Of a stretch of DNA of 64,000 nucleotides, positions 45,958 through 54,517 are shown piece by piece. This stretch comes from Candidatus Thermochlorobacteriaceae bacterium (lineage in GTDB: Bacteria; Bacteroidota; Chlorobiia; Chlorobiales; Thermochlorobacteraceae): contig JAJUFC010000011.1 in assembly GCA_029263855.1 (NCBI GenBank), positions 62,001 to 126,000 on the forward strand, written 5' to 3'. Numbering within the stretch: position 1 is the stretch's first letter; each line of letters begins with the position of its first letter. A program made the position numbers and the translations under genes. The notes beneath the pieces are model-generated. The model saw only the letters and a list, made by a program, of their open reading frames with translations, made no database searches and was not told where the DNA came from.

Positions 45958-46182
45958 ATGTCAAAAGTTTGCATCTTGACCGGCAAAAAGCACCAATACG
46001 GCAACACCGTTTCGCACGCCAACAATCACCGCAGAACGCGCTTCGAGCCGAATCTGCAAGAAAAGCGCATATGGCTTGAAGGCGAAAAACGTTGGGTTCG
46101 AGTTCGCCTTTCCGCACGCGCCATTAAAAACCTCACCAAGAACGGCACGCACGAACTTGAAAAGTTGCTTGCGTCAAAGTAA
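45958..46182 (+). CDS. rpmB: 50S ribosomal protein L28
   Basis: A 74-residue basic protein. It has the L28 core ([49 protein letters not shown]). The N-terminal Cys is not part of a zinc site. A short weak hairpin (AAGGC/GCCTT, 46181-46196) follows and may act as a terminator. Confidence 0.96.
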   Translation: MSKVCILTGKKHQYGNTVSHANNHRRTRFEPNLQEKRIWLEGEKRWVRVRLSARAIKNLTKNGTHELEKLLASK

Positions 46183-46200
46183 GGCCTGTTTGCCTTTACT

Positions 46201-46338
46201 GCGTTATTCTGAGCGAAGTGCCAAGACGTTAAGAGTTGATGGTGAAGGGTTAAGAGTGTGAGCCTTGCGTTCAACTTTTAATTCTTCACTCTTAACCTTC
46301 AACTCAATTGGATTCCTCACCCCGCTCGAAGTAACGCG
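46201..46338. repeat. Palindromic (MITE-like) intergenic repeat
   Basis: A 138-base element with related ends: GCGTTATTCTGAGCGAAGTG at the left, and on the other strand at the right GCGTTACTTCGAGCGGGGTG (three or four mismatches). Inside there is a second inverted repeat, GAGTTGAtGGtgaagGGTTAAGAGTG against GAGTTGAaGGTTAAGAGTG. The outer arm resembles the 'ATTCTGAGCGAAG' palindromic repeats found in many bacterial genomes. It codes for nothing. It ends seven bases before the start codon of the next gene. Confidence 0.75.
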
Positions 46339-46344
46339 CCATCA

Positions 46345-47244
46345 TTGGTTTCAAATTTTCAACTCACGGCTTTGTCAAAGCGACTGATTGCGGAATCCTT
46401 CCTACTTTTAACGGCGACCATTTGGGGCACAACCTTCGTCGCTACCAAAGTCGCGCTTGAACACATCACGCCACTTCTCTACCTTGCCGTGCGCTTTAGC
46501 GTTGCAAGTCTCCTGTTTGGAGTGGTTTTCCGCTCGTCGTTTCCGATTCCGAAATCGCTCTTCCTTTCTGCACTTCCACTTCTGTGTTGGTATTTCGCAG
46601 GCTTTGTGTTTCAAACCATCGGCTTGAACTTCACCACAGCATCAAAGTCGGGCTTGATTACGGGCAGTTATGTGATTTTCACGCCGATGCTTCAATCGCT
46701 GTTGGAAAAACGCACGCCGCCACTTGGCATTTGGGTTGCGTCGCTCATGGTTTTCGTCGGACTGTTCTTGCTCACTATGAACGGCGAAGAACTGATTAGC
46801 GACTTCAACTTCGGCGATTTTCTCACACTTCTTTGTGGTTTGTGCTATGCCTTTTACCTCGTTGAACTCGATAAACTCACCTCGCAAGCCTCGTTCAGCC
46901 AAGGCGCTTCGCAACTGATGAAACTCGTCTTGCTTCAACTGCTCTTTTGCGGGTTTGTTTCCGTACCGTTTAGCTTCTTGTTGGAAACTCCCAACATCGA
47001 GTTTTCGTGGACGCTTGCGCTCGTAATCCTTTACCTTGCCCTGTTCGCTTCGGTGATTACCACGATTTTGCAAACACGCTATCAAAAAGACACAACGCCC
47101 TCGCGTGCGGCGATTATCTTCATTATGGAAGCCGTCATTTCGACGATTTTCGCGGTTGCGTTTTTGGGCGAATCGCTGAGCACGGTGGCATGGATTGGCG
47201 CGGCGTTAATGATTGCGGGCTTAGTTGTGTCGGAAAAATCTTGA
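46345..47244 (+). CDS. EamA-family (DMT superfamily) transporter
   Basis: A 299-residue membrane protein with ten helices in two EamA repeats ('ATIWGTTFVATKVALEHITPLL' and the later 'SRAAIIFIMEAVISTIFAVAFLGESLS'). The substrate is unknown; relatives export amino acids or metabolites. No ATG is available near the N-terminus, so the start must be TTG 46345 or TTG 46372. Neither has a Shine-Dalgarno sequence, probably because the palindromic repeat lies directly upstream. Confidence 0.85.
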   Translation: MVSNFQLTALSKRLIAESFLLLTATIWGTTFVATKVALEHITPLLYLAVRFSVASLLFGVVFRSSFPIPKSLFLSALPLLCWYFAGFVFQTIGLNFTTASKSGLITGSYVIFTPMLQSLLEKRTPPLGIWVASLMVFVGLFLLTMNGEELISDFNFGDFLTLLCGLCYAFYLVELDKLTSQASFSQGASQLMKLVLLQLLFCGFVSVPFSFLLETPNIEFSWTLALVILYLALFASVITTILQTRYQKDTTPSRAAIIFIMEAVISTIFAVAFLGESLSTVAWIGAALMIAGLVVSEKS

Positions 47245-47370
47245 TTCTTTCGCCTTGATTCTTTTGCTTTTGACGGGCGAATTTTCGTTTCAAAATCGAT
47301 GGATATTCTCTAACTTTCGCACATCAAATTCAGCCAACCAACCTTTTCAACCTTTTCAATTTTTCCAACT

Positions 47371-50300
47371 ATGGCGGCAAAAGAAAAGCGTGAAACGCAA
47401 ACCATAGACCTTAAAGAACATTCTGCGGGTCGACTTCAAGGCAAAATTTGCTTGATTACGGGCGGCGCAGGAAACATCGGACAGGTAATTACCAAGCGTT
47501 TTCTCGATGAAGGCGCAATCTGCATCATTTCAGGGCGCAACGGCGAGAAATTAGAGAAACTGCGCAAAGACCTGCTCGGCGAAGCGAAGAACGGTCGCGC
47601 TAAGTCGCTTCACACGATTGTTTTCGATGGCAAAAAAGCCACTGAAGTTCAAGCCGCATTCGAGCAACTGAAAAAAGAGTTTGGAAAAATTGATGTGCTC
47701 GTCAATAACGCGGCAACCGCCGGACCGAAACAGCCGCTCGGAAAACTCCCCTTCTCCAAAGAAGAATTGGAAGCCTTGCAACGCGAAGGATTCACCGATA
47801 CGGAAACCGTTGGCGACGCGATTGATAACATTGTTGAAATTTCGTGGCTTGTTACGCGCAGTGCGTTTGAACTGCTGTCGGAAGGCAGCAGCATTATCAA
47901 TGTCTCGACGATTTTTTCGCGCACGGAATACTTCGGACGCGCAGCATATAGCGTTCCGAAATCGGCGTTGAATGCACTTTCCAAACATCTTGCACGCGAA
48001 CTTGGCTCGTCCAGAAAAGCCATTCGTTTGAATACGGTTTATCCTGGTCCGATTGAATCCGAACGCATTCGCACGGTCTTTGCCGCAATGGATAAACTCA
48101 AAGGTGAGCCTGATGGCTCAACTGCCGAGCACTTTTTCAACACGATGATACTCAATCGCGAAACTGAACACGGCTACACGAAAACCTTTCCGAAGCCTGA
48201 AGATGTCGCCAATACGATTGTCTTTCTTGCCAGCGACGAATCCAAAGCGTTTAGCGGACACAATTTTGAAGTAACCAACGGCATGCAAATTCCCGAAGAG
48301 AGTGCCACGTTGCTCACCTCGCGTCCGCGCTTACGCATTTCCGACGGTTGCGGCAAGAAAACGCTCATCATCGCAGGCGACCAAAGCGTTGAAGCGGTTG
48401 AATACGCCCGCCGTCTGATTGCCAGCAAAGCGCAAGTTGTTCTTGTTTTTCAGCATTCGACTTTCTACGAAAAAGCCAAAGCACAGCACCCCGATTTAGA
48501 CATTCGCCACTTCGACGCACTTAACGCGGAAAAGAGAAAAATCTTTTTTCAATCGCTTCTCAAAGAAACGCCCATTGATAGCGTTGTGATTCTTCCGCGC
48601 TGCGAAAAGAACTTTCAAAACGCCTACGTGCTCGATACATCGGAAGAATTGGCTTCGAAATTTCTGCATCAAGAAATCACAGGCGCGCTGGCCGTGGTTT
48701 CTTCGCTGACCGAATTTTTCGCACAGTCGCAAGAGAAGCAAAAAGAGCCGCCTCGTGTGATATTTGTTTCGTCGCCCGCATACGGACGCTCGGTTTATCA
48801 CGATATTCTTCGCGCCGCCAATGAAGAGATTATCCGTATTTGGCGCGATGAAGAGGAAATTTTGAAATCGCAAGGCAAGCGCAAATACGGCATTGTGGCA
48901 CATCAACTTTTGCGTTATCAGCACAAAGACGAAAACAACTTCGACCTCGCCAGTGGGTTCGTTTTAGAACTGCTTTATACGTCCAAGAAACTTGACCCGA
49001 TTAACCTTTATTTGCCCTCTTATCTCGAGCAACCTGCTAAATCGGGCTTGGTTGATTCGCTTTATGGCATGCACTTGGGCAAGGTGGCGGTGATTACGGG
49101 CGGCTCGCAAGGCATCGGCGGCGAAGTCGGGCGAATGTTGGCGGCGGCAGGGGCGCGCGTGGTTTTAGCCGCACGTCGCCGTTCAGAACTTGAAGAAAAG
49201 CGCGCTCAAATTTTAGATGAACTGCGCAAAATCGGTTATAGCGTTCCCGAAGAGCGCGTCGCGATTTTGGATAATTGCGATGTGAGCGACGATGCCGCAT
49301 TGCAACGCTTGTTTGAGTTCTCCTTGAAAACATTTGGTCGCATTGATTACCTCATCAACAATGCGGGCATTGCAGGCGCGGAGCAAATGGTCGTTGATAT
49401 GACCGTCAAAGATTGGCGACATACGCTCAAAGCAAACCTCACAAGCAATTTCACCTTGATGCGCAAATTCTTGCCTGTGATGAAACAACAAGGCTCGGGC
49501 TATGTGCTGAACGTGAGTTCCTACTTTGGCGGCGAAAAATATGTCGCTGTTCCCTATCCAAACCGCGCTGACTACGCGATGAGCAAAGCTGGACAGCGCG
49601 CAATGGCAGAAGCCTTCGCAAAATTTCTCGGTCCTGAACTGATGATTAACGCCATTGCCCCCGGACCTGTGGAAGGCATTCGCTTGCGCGGCGAAGGCAA
49701 TCGACCCGGACTTTTTGAACGGCGTGCCAAACTCATTCTCTCGACCAAACGCGTCAATGACATTTACGCCGCCATCATCAAAGCCCTTCAAGAAGGCGCG
49801 AAAATCGAAGACCTGCTAAGTGCCATGCAACCCAACAGCGTTGAGTATCTCATCAACGGCGGACCGACCGTGCATCTTCGCTTGCAAAACCTCGCGCCTT
49901 ACATTCAACGCACCGCCGATAGCGAAGGCAGCTCTTACACGCACTTGATGGACGAGAAAATCGCGCACCTTCTTGTTGAGCGTCTCATCAACGGCTGTTA
50001 TATCACCGATAGAAAACTTGCCGAAAACTTTCTCAAAATTCTGCCCCTGCCGACAACGGACTTCTTCACGATGGATATTCTCCGACGCGAAGCCAAAAAA
50101 ATTCACGACGGGATTCTTTCCATGCTTTATCTCAAAAAAATGCCAACCGAAGAAGAAGTCGCGCTTGCAACTGTGCATCACTTGGCAACCGAAAACATTT
50201 CGGGCGAAACCTTCCACCCTTCGGGCGGCTTGCGCTTTGACCGCACTGTGCCCGAAGGCGAACTCTTCGGCAAACCTAAACAAGAACGCCTCGCCGCCTT

Positions 50301-51036
50301 CGAAGGCAAGACCATTTACATTTTCGGGGAATACCTCTTTGCCGAAGTCTCACGGTTAGTTCGCGCTTACATTGATGAGTATAAAGTCAAGCAAGTTGTT
50401 TTGATGACGAAAAGCACTTACACCGCCGAGCAATTCGCCAAACGCTTTTCAGATAAGGTCAAGGAAAATCGCTTGCACATTTTTGCGATTGGGTTTCAGT
50501 TGGAAAGCGGCATTGATAAAGCCGTTGCACAATACGGCAGACCAGATGCGGTAATTTCAACGCCGTTTGATTCGCTTCCGATTAAGCCGCTTGTCGCCGA
50601 TAAATCGGGAAACTGGGACGGCGTGTTCGATGAAAAAGATTTCGAAGAACTCGTCGAGCATCACTTAACCTATCACTTCCGCATTGCGCGCAAGTGTTCG
50701 CTTCTTGGTGAAATGCAAATCGTTTTGGTTACGCCGAAAACCTCACAACAATCGACGGCGGAAGAATTTGCGCTTGCGAATTTCATCAAAACAAGTTTGC
50801 ATAGCCTGACCGCCACGCTGGGCGTTGAAAATGAACGGCTGGTGCATCACTCTGCGGTCAATCAAGTCGACCTCACACGCCGCGCTAAATCAGAAAAGCC
50901 GCAAACAGAGGTTGAGTTTGAGGAAGAGTTAGAGCGATTCGTCATCGCTTGCCTTTTGACCTCTGCACCCTTGCCGGCACCTCACACATCGCGCTATCGC
51001 TCACGCATTTATCGCGGCAACGCTATCACGGTTTGA
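47371..51036 (+). CDS. mcr: Bifunctional malonyl-CoA reductase (two tandem SDR halves)
   Basis: A 1221-residue protein, the length of Chloroflexus aurantiacus Mcr (about 1220). It would reduce malonyl-CoA to malonate semialdehyde (C-terminal half) and on to 3-hydroxypropionate (N-terminal half), using NADPH. The N half has LITGGAGNIG (28-37) and a Ser179/Tyr193/Lys197 active site (NVSTIFSR, YSVPKSALNALS). The C half has ITGGSQGIGG (575-584) and Ser717/Tyr735/Lys739 (NVSSYFGGEK, NRADYAMSKAGQRAMAE), plus R771 in the segment VEGIRLRGEGNRPG. Long stretches such as FALANFIKTSLHS, NQVDLTRRAKSE, and the C-terminal RIYRGNAITV match Mcr as I recall it. It is a monocistronic gene with its own terminator. 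No other 3-hydroxypropionate-cycle gene is in the window. Confidence 0.92.
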   Translation: MAAKEKRETQTIDLKEHSAGRLQGKICLITGGAGNIGQVITKRFLDEGAICIISGRNGEKLEKLRKDLLGEAKNGRAKSLHTIVFDGKKATEVQAAFEQLKKEFGKIDVLVNNAATAGPKQPLGKLPFSKEELEALQREGFTDTETVGDAIDNIVEISWLVTRSAFELLSEGSSIINVSTIFSRTEYFGRAAYSVPKSALNALSKHLARELGSSRKAIRLNTVYPGPIESERIRTVFAAMDKLKGEPDGSTAEHFFNTMILNRETEHGYTKTFPKPEDVANTIVFLASDESKAFSGHNFEVTNGMQIPEESATLLTSRPRLRISDGCGKKTLIIAGDQSVEAVEYARRLIASKAQVVLVFQHSTFYEKAKAQHPDLDIRHFDALNAEKRKIFFQSLLKETPIDSVVILPRCEKNFQNAYVLDTSEELASKFLHQEITGALAVVSSLTEFFAQSQEKQKEPPRVIFVSSPAYGRSVYHDILRAANEEIIRIWRDEEEILKSQGKRKYGIVAHQLLRYQHKDENNFDLASGFVLELLYTSKKLDPINLYLPSYLEQPAKSGLVDSLYGMHLGKVAVITGGSQGIGGEVGRMLAAAGARVVLAARRRSELEEKRAQILDELRKIGYSVPEERVAILDNCDVSDDAALQRLFEFSLKTFGRIDYLINNAGIAGAEQMVVDMTVKDWRHTLKANLTSNFTLMRKFLPVMKQQGSGYVLNVSSYFGGEKYVAVPYPNRADYAMSKAGQRAMAEAFAKFLGPELMINAIAPGPVEGIRLRGEGNRPGLFERRAKLILSTKRVNDIYAAIIKALQEGAKIEDLLSAMQPNSVEYLINGGPTVHLRLQNLAPYIQRTADSEGSSYTHLMDEKIAHLLVERLINGCYITDRKLAENFLKILPLPTTDFFTMDILRREAKKIHDGILSMLYLKKMPTEEEVALATVHHLATENISGETFHPSGGLRFDRTVPEGELFGKPKQERLAAFEGKTIYIFGEYLFAEVSRLVRAYIDEYKVKQVVLMTKSTYTAEQFAKRFSDKVKENRLHIFAIGFQLESGIDKAVAQYGRPDAVISTPFDSLPIKPLVADKSGNWDGVFDEKDFEELVEHHLTYHFRIARKCSLLGEMQIVLVTPKTSQQSTAEEFALANFIKTSLHSLTATLGVENERLVHHSAVNQVDLTRRAKSEKPQTEVEFEEELERFVIACLLTSAPLPAPHTSRYRSRIYRGNAITV

Positions 51037-51088
51037 GTATTATGGCTTGAGATTTTGGGAAATGAAATCAACGACAGGCATAACAGAA

Positions 51089-51119
51089 AGAGGCGGTTAA
51101 AAATCCGCCTCTCTTTTTT
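51089..51119 (+). terminator. Intrinsic terminator after mcr
   Basis: The perfect inverted repeat AGAGGCGG / CCGCCTCT (51089-51096, 51105-51112) with an 8-base loop is followed by CTTTTTT. It lies 53 bases after the stop and may also serve the convergent SRPBCC gene. Confidence 0.9.
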
Positions 51120-51135
51120 CGGCTTAATTCTCGGT

Positions 51136-51750
51136 CTAATTCAGTTTCACTATGCCCGCGTGGTCGGAGTGAACAAACGAGAACTTGAAATCTTTGCTGA
51201 TGCTTTCGAGCATTTTGTTTGAGACCGTCTGCATGCCCGCACTCATGGCGACTTCTGCCATCACTTTGATGATGGGTTCAGGAAAAACGCGAAGCAAAAT
51301 CGGGACTTGAAAATCCACCGTAACACGCATGCTGACATCGACGAATGTCGAGTGATCATCAATTTTTTTGAGGAGCATTTGTCCCGATGCAAGCCCGACG
51401 AAGGTGTGGTCGTTTGGCAGCTCTCCTTCTATCTCGATGGGAATTTCAGACCAAAAGATACGGCGCATGAACTCATGGTGCGAGATAATGTCGTCCGTTG
51501 GCTTTGCGCTTTGCGGTTCTACTTGCTCTTGAAGCGACTGTTTCACGTAAAAAATGAGTTGAATCGGGTGCGCACGCGGGTCGGCGATTTCAAAGTCCCA
51601 TCGATAAACATCAGGAATTTCAGTTTCAACGACGGCTTTGCAAAGGGGATTAAACCCAAGAATTTTTTTGTGGTCGGCAAAATAACGAAAGACTGTATCT
51701 AAATCGGACGAAAGTTCTACTTGTCCGTGCGCTTTTCCGATAATTATCAT
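51136..51750 (-). CDS. SRPBCC-fold protein of DUF1997-like type
   Basis: A 204-residue protein. Residues 5-150 form a START/SRPBCC-like helix-grip fold ('GQVELSSDLDTVFRYFADHKKILGFNPL', then 'VYRWDFEI'). DUF1997 proteins of this look are common in phototrophs, but the family assignment is tentative. The ATG at 51750 has a GAGGTGG at a good distance; the upstream frame to 51798 overlaps crtB. It follows crtB by 23 bases, so the two are co-transcribed. It may bind a hydrophobic product, such as a carotenoid, but this is a guess. Confidence 0.65.
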   Translation of the reverse strand: MIIIGKAHGQVELSSDLDTVFRYFADHKKILGFNPLCKAVVETEIPDVYRWDFEIADPRAHPIQLIFYVKQSLQEQVEPQSAKPTDDIISHHEFMRRIFWSEIPIEIEGELPNDHTFVGLASGQMLLKKIDDHSTFVDVSMRVTVDFQVPILLRVFPEPIIKVMAEVAMSAGMQTVSNKMLESISKDFKFSFVHSDHAGIVKLN

Positions 51751-51773
51751 AACCCACCTCGCTTTAAGAAGCG

Positions 51774-52802
51774 TTACATCATTCTCACTTTCAGCCACAT
51801 ATAGGGCAGAAGTGCAAGTTTTTTTGTGTTTGAAACGAACGCACGTTGGTTGAACACCTCGTAATTGATTTCTTCAATGCGTCTCAAAATACGGCTGTAA
51901 TTATCGTGGCTGACTTTAACGGCTAAGCGGCTATCTTGCGAGAGCATCGCAATTCCCTTTTCTGATTCTTTGTAATAGCATCGTGCGCGTTCAATTTCGA
52001 ATTTCATCAAGTTGATGAAGTTTTCCGACATCACGCCGTTGAGTATGTCTTCTTCCGTCAAATTAAATTTTTTCAAGTCCTCGAGCGGCAAGTAAATGCG
52101 CCCTTTTTGCGCGTCTTCGCCGACATCTCGGAGAATGTTGGTCAGTTGCATGGCGATTCCGAGCTCAATGGCGTGTTTGAGCGATTCTTCCGATGTATAT
52201 CCGAAAATTTCCGACGTCATGAGCCCAACCACTGAGGCGACTTTGTAGCAATAGGTGTAAAGTTCGTCGAAGGTTTCGTATCGATTTTGCTTCAAATCCA
52301 TGCACACGCCGTCGATGAGCTCAAGCGGCAAGTTTTTTGGGATACGATATTTTTTGAGCGTATCGTGCCACGCAATCATGATGGGGTGGTCGATGAGCAT
52401 GCCCTTGTAGCACGATTCAATATCGCTGCGCCATTTATTGATGAGCAAAACAATTTTTTCTTTGGTGAGCGATTTGCGAGAGAGTTTATCTTCACTGTGG
52501 TCGACGATGTCGTCGACGTAGCGGCAGAGCGCGTAAACAGCGTGAACCGCCCGACGCTTCGGTGTGGGCAAGAAATGCGTAGCGAAGTAAAAAGTTTTCG
52601 CGTGCTTCCACGAGACTTCGCGGCAGTATTCAAACGCCGATTCCACCTGTGGTTGCGTCAGCGTGGATTCATCTAAAATGGTTGTCGCAAAAAGTGCGGC
52701 AAGGTCAGAGTTTTGATTGTGCAAAAGCGTCGATGATGATTGCGTGGTCGCCGCATTCGGCTGAACTGCGTTGGAGGAAACGGCGTTGTGTTGAGCGTGC
52801 AT
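51774..52802 (-). CDS. crtB: Phytoene/squalene synthase family protein, likely phytoene synthase
   Basis: A 342-residue all-alpha prenyltransferase with both Asp-rich sites: YVDDIVD (first) and NILRDVGEDAQKGRIYLP (second). The second form is typical of phytoene synthase. It would join two geranylgeranyl diphosphates to phytoene, the first step of carotenoid synthesis; squalene or hydroxysqualene synthesis cannot be excluded. The first 45 residues are a low-complexity Ala/Asn/Gln/Ser extension, so a later start is possible. It leads the two-gene unit with the SRPBCC gene. Confidence 0.85.
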   Translation of the reverse strand: MHAQHNAVSSNAVQPNAATTQSSSTLLHNQNSDLAALFATTILDESTLTQPQVESAFEYCREVSWKHAKTFYFATHFLPTPKRRAVHAVYALCRYVDDIVDHSEDKLSRKSLTKEKIVLLINKWRSDIESCYKGMLIDHPIMIAWHDTLKKYRIPKNLPLELIDGVCMDLKQNRYETFDELYTYCYKVASVVGLMTSEIFGYTSEESLKHAIELGIAMQLTNILRDVGEDAQKGRIYLPLEDLKKFNLTEEDILNGVMSENFINLMKFEIERARCYYKESEKGIAMLSQDSRLAVKVSHDNYSRILRRIEEINYEVFNQRAFVSNTKKLALLPYMWLKVRMM

Positions 52803-53131
52803 AAATTGAGTTCAGTTTTTCCGCTTCGAAGAAATGTATTGCAAGATAATAGGCTACGTCGTTTATCCACATCTTTATTCGCTCTTTGCGTGCGTCTCTA
52901 ACACGAAAGAATTTAGCGATATTCGCCTCTAAAAAAAACGATATGGCTGTGATGGTGCAAGACGAAATAGCCGTTTGCGTCGTTTGTCTCGCATCGCGCG
53001 AGCGGGATAGCATCTTGTGATTAACATTTGCTTTATCTAACAGCGACTTTGCTTTCAAACGTTTTTTGCTAAATTCAGTCGTTCGATAAAACGCTTTTTT
53101 CAAACCTAAATCAATTACACCTATCGAAACC
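52803..53131. other. Intergenic region between crtB and hflX
   Basis: About 329 bases between divergent genes, so it must hold both promoters. Only partial palindromes (for example around TCGCATCGCGCGAGCG) are seen, and no convincing gene. A TATCTTGC near 52840 on the minus strand could be part of the crtB promoter. Confidence 0.4.
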
Positions 53132-54403
53132 TTGCTTCGTGAAAAGGCGGTGTTAGTCGGCGTAAGCCGTCCGCCTGAAGTCTATAAATGGCAGGTTCAA
53201 GATTATCTCTCTGAACTTGAACAACTTGCCGACACCGCTGGCGCAATCGTTTTAGAAAAGTTTATTCAAGAGCGCGAACACATTGACCCCGTGTTCTTCA
53301 TTGGCAAAGGCAAAGTGAATGAACTTTCGGATTTCGTCAAGCAGACCGCGACCGACCTCGTCATCTTCGATGAAGACCTCTCTCCCGTTCAAGCGCGAAA
53401 CCTCGAAACTTTTTTGCAGTGCAAAATTCTCGACCGCACCGCGCTCATTCTGCAAATTTTCGCGCTACGCGCAAAATCCGCGCAAGCCAAGTTGCAAGTC
53501 GAGCTCGCGCAACTCGAATACTTCCTGCCGCGCCTGACACGCCAATGGACGCACTTTTCAAAACAAAAAGGCGGCATCGGCACAAAGGGACCAGGCGAGA
53601 CGCAAATCGAAACCGACCGTCGCCTTGTTTGGCAACGCATTTCGTATCTCAAACGCAAGTTGGAACTCATCTCTCGCCAACAAGAAACGCGAACCAAGTG
53701 GCGCGAACACATCACGCGCATTGCACTTGTCGGCTATACCAACGCGGGCAAATCAACCTTGATGAACGCACTGTGTCCTCAATCGGGCATTCAAGGCGAA
53801 AACCGCCTTTTCGCTACGCTCGACACTACCTCGCGGCGGCTGAATCTTAAAACAAACAAGCATGCCCTGCTTTCCGATACAGTCGGCTTCATTCGCAAAT
53901 TGCCGCATAAACTCGTGCAAAGTTTCAAATCGACGCTCGATGAAGTGCGCGATGCCGATATGCTCTTGCACGTCGTCGATGCAAGCCACCCGAATTACGA
54001 GGAGCAAATTCAAGTCGTCAATCAAACGCTTCACGAACTCGGTGCGGAAAACAAAGAAGTATTGATGGTCTTTAACAAAGCCGATATGCTTCCTGACGAT
54101 TTCAACTTCAATGCAATTCGTGCGCGCTATGCAAACGCGGTCTTCGTTTCGGCGGAGCGCGGCATTAACATTGAGCATCTCAAAGCGCATATCGGCGAAG
54201 TGATGGAAGCCGAATTTCAAACCCGCTCGGCGCGCGTGCATATCTCGCAATACAAAATCATCAGCCAACTGCACGACGCAACCGAAGTGCTTGAAAAAAA
54301 ATACGATGGCGAATTTGTCGAAGTCGTTTTTCGTCTTCCGAAAAAGCATTTGAAACATGTCGACGCGCTGTTAGGGAAACTCCTTGATGTTCAAGCCGAT
54401 TAA
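53132..54403 (+). CDS. hflX: GTPase HflX
   Basis: A 423-residue ribosome-associated GTPase that splits stalled ribosomes in stress. It has the N-terminal HflX domain ('FFIGKGKVNEL', 'VIFDEDLSPVQARNLE'), the Gly-rich linker (KQKGGIGTKGPGETQIE), and the G domain: G1 GYTNAGKST, G3 DTVGF, G4 NKAD, G5 SAE. The start is uncertain: TTG 53132 is the first standard codon, but ATT 53114 or ATC 53123 in frame could also serve. No Shine-Dalgarno is visible. A terminator follows. Confidence 0.94.
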   Translation: MLREKAVLVGVSRPPEVYKWQVQDYLSELEQLADTAGAIVLEKFIQEREHIDPVFFIGKGKVNELSDFVKQTATDLVIFDEDLSPVQARNLETFLQCKILDRTALILQIFALRAKSAQAKLQVELAQLEYFLPRLTRQWTHFSKQKGGIGTKGPGETQIETDRRLVWQRISYLKRKLELISRQQETRTKWREHITRIALVGYTNAGKSTLMNALCPQSGIQGENRLFATLDTTSRRLNLKTNKHALLSDTVGFIRKLPHKLVQSFKSTLDEVRDADMLLHVVDASHPNYEEQIQVVNQTLHELGAENKEVLMVFNKADMLPDDFNFNAIRARYANAVFVSAERGINIEHLKAHIGEVMEAEFQTRSARVHISQYKIISQLHDATEVLEKKYDGEFVEVVFRLPKKHLKHVDALLGKLLDVQAD

Positions 54404-54423
54404 GTTTTCTTCTCTGAATTGTT

Positions 54424-54454
54424 CAGGCGGCTTTTGAGGTCGCCTGTTTTTTTT
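54424..54454 (+). terminator. Intrinsic terminator after hflX
   Basis: CAGGCG (54424-54429) / CGCCTG (54441-54446) is followed by a run of eight T bases. It lies 20 bases after the hflX stop. Confidence 0.85.
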
Positions 54455-54517
54455 ACTTAAATTTTTCGCTCAAACTTTATTCATCAAACTTTATTCGTCA
54501 AACGCCAATTGCTCACC

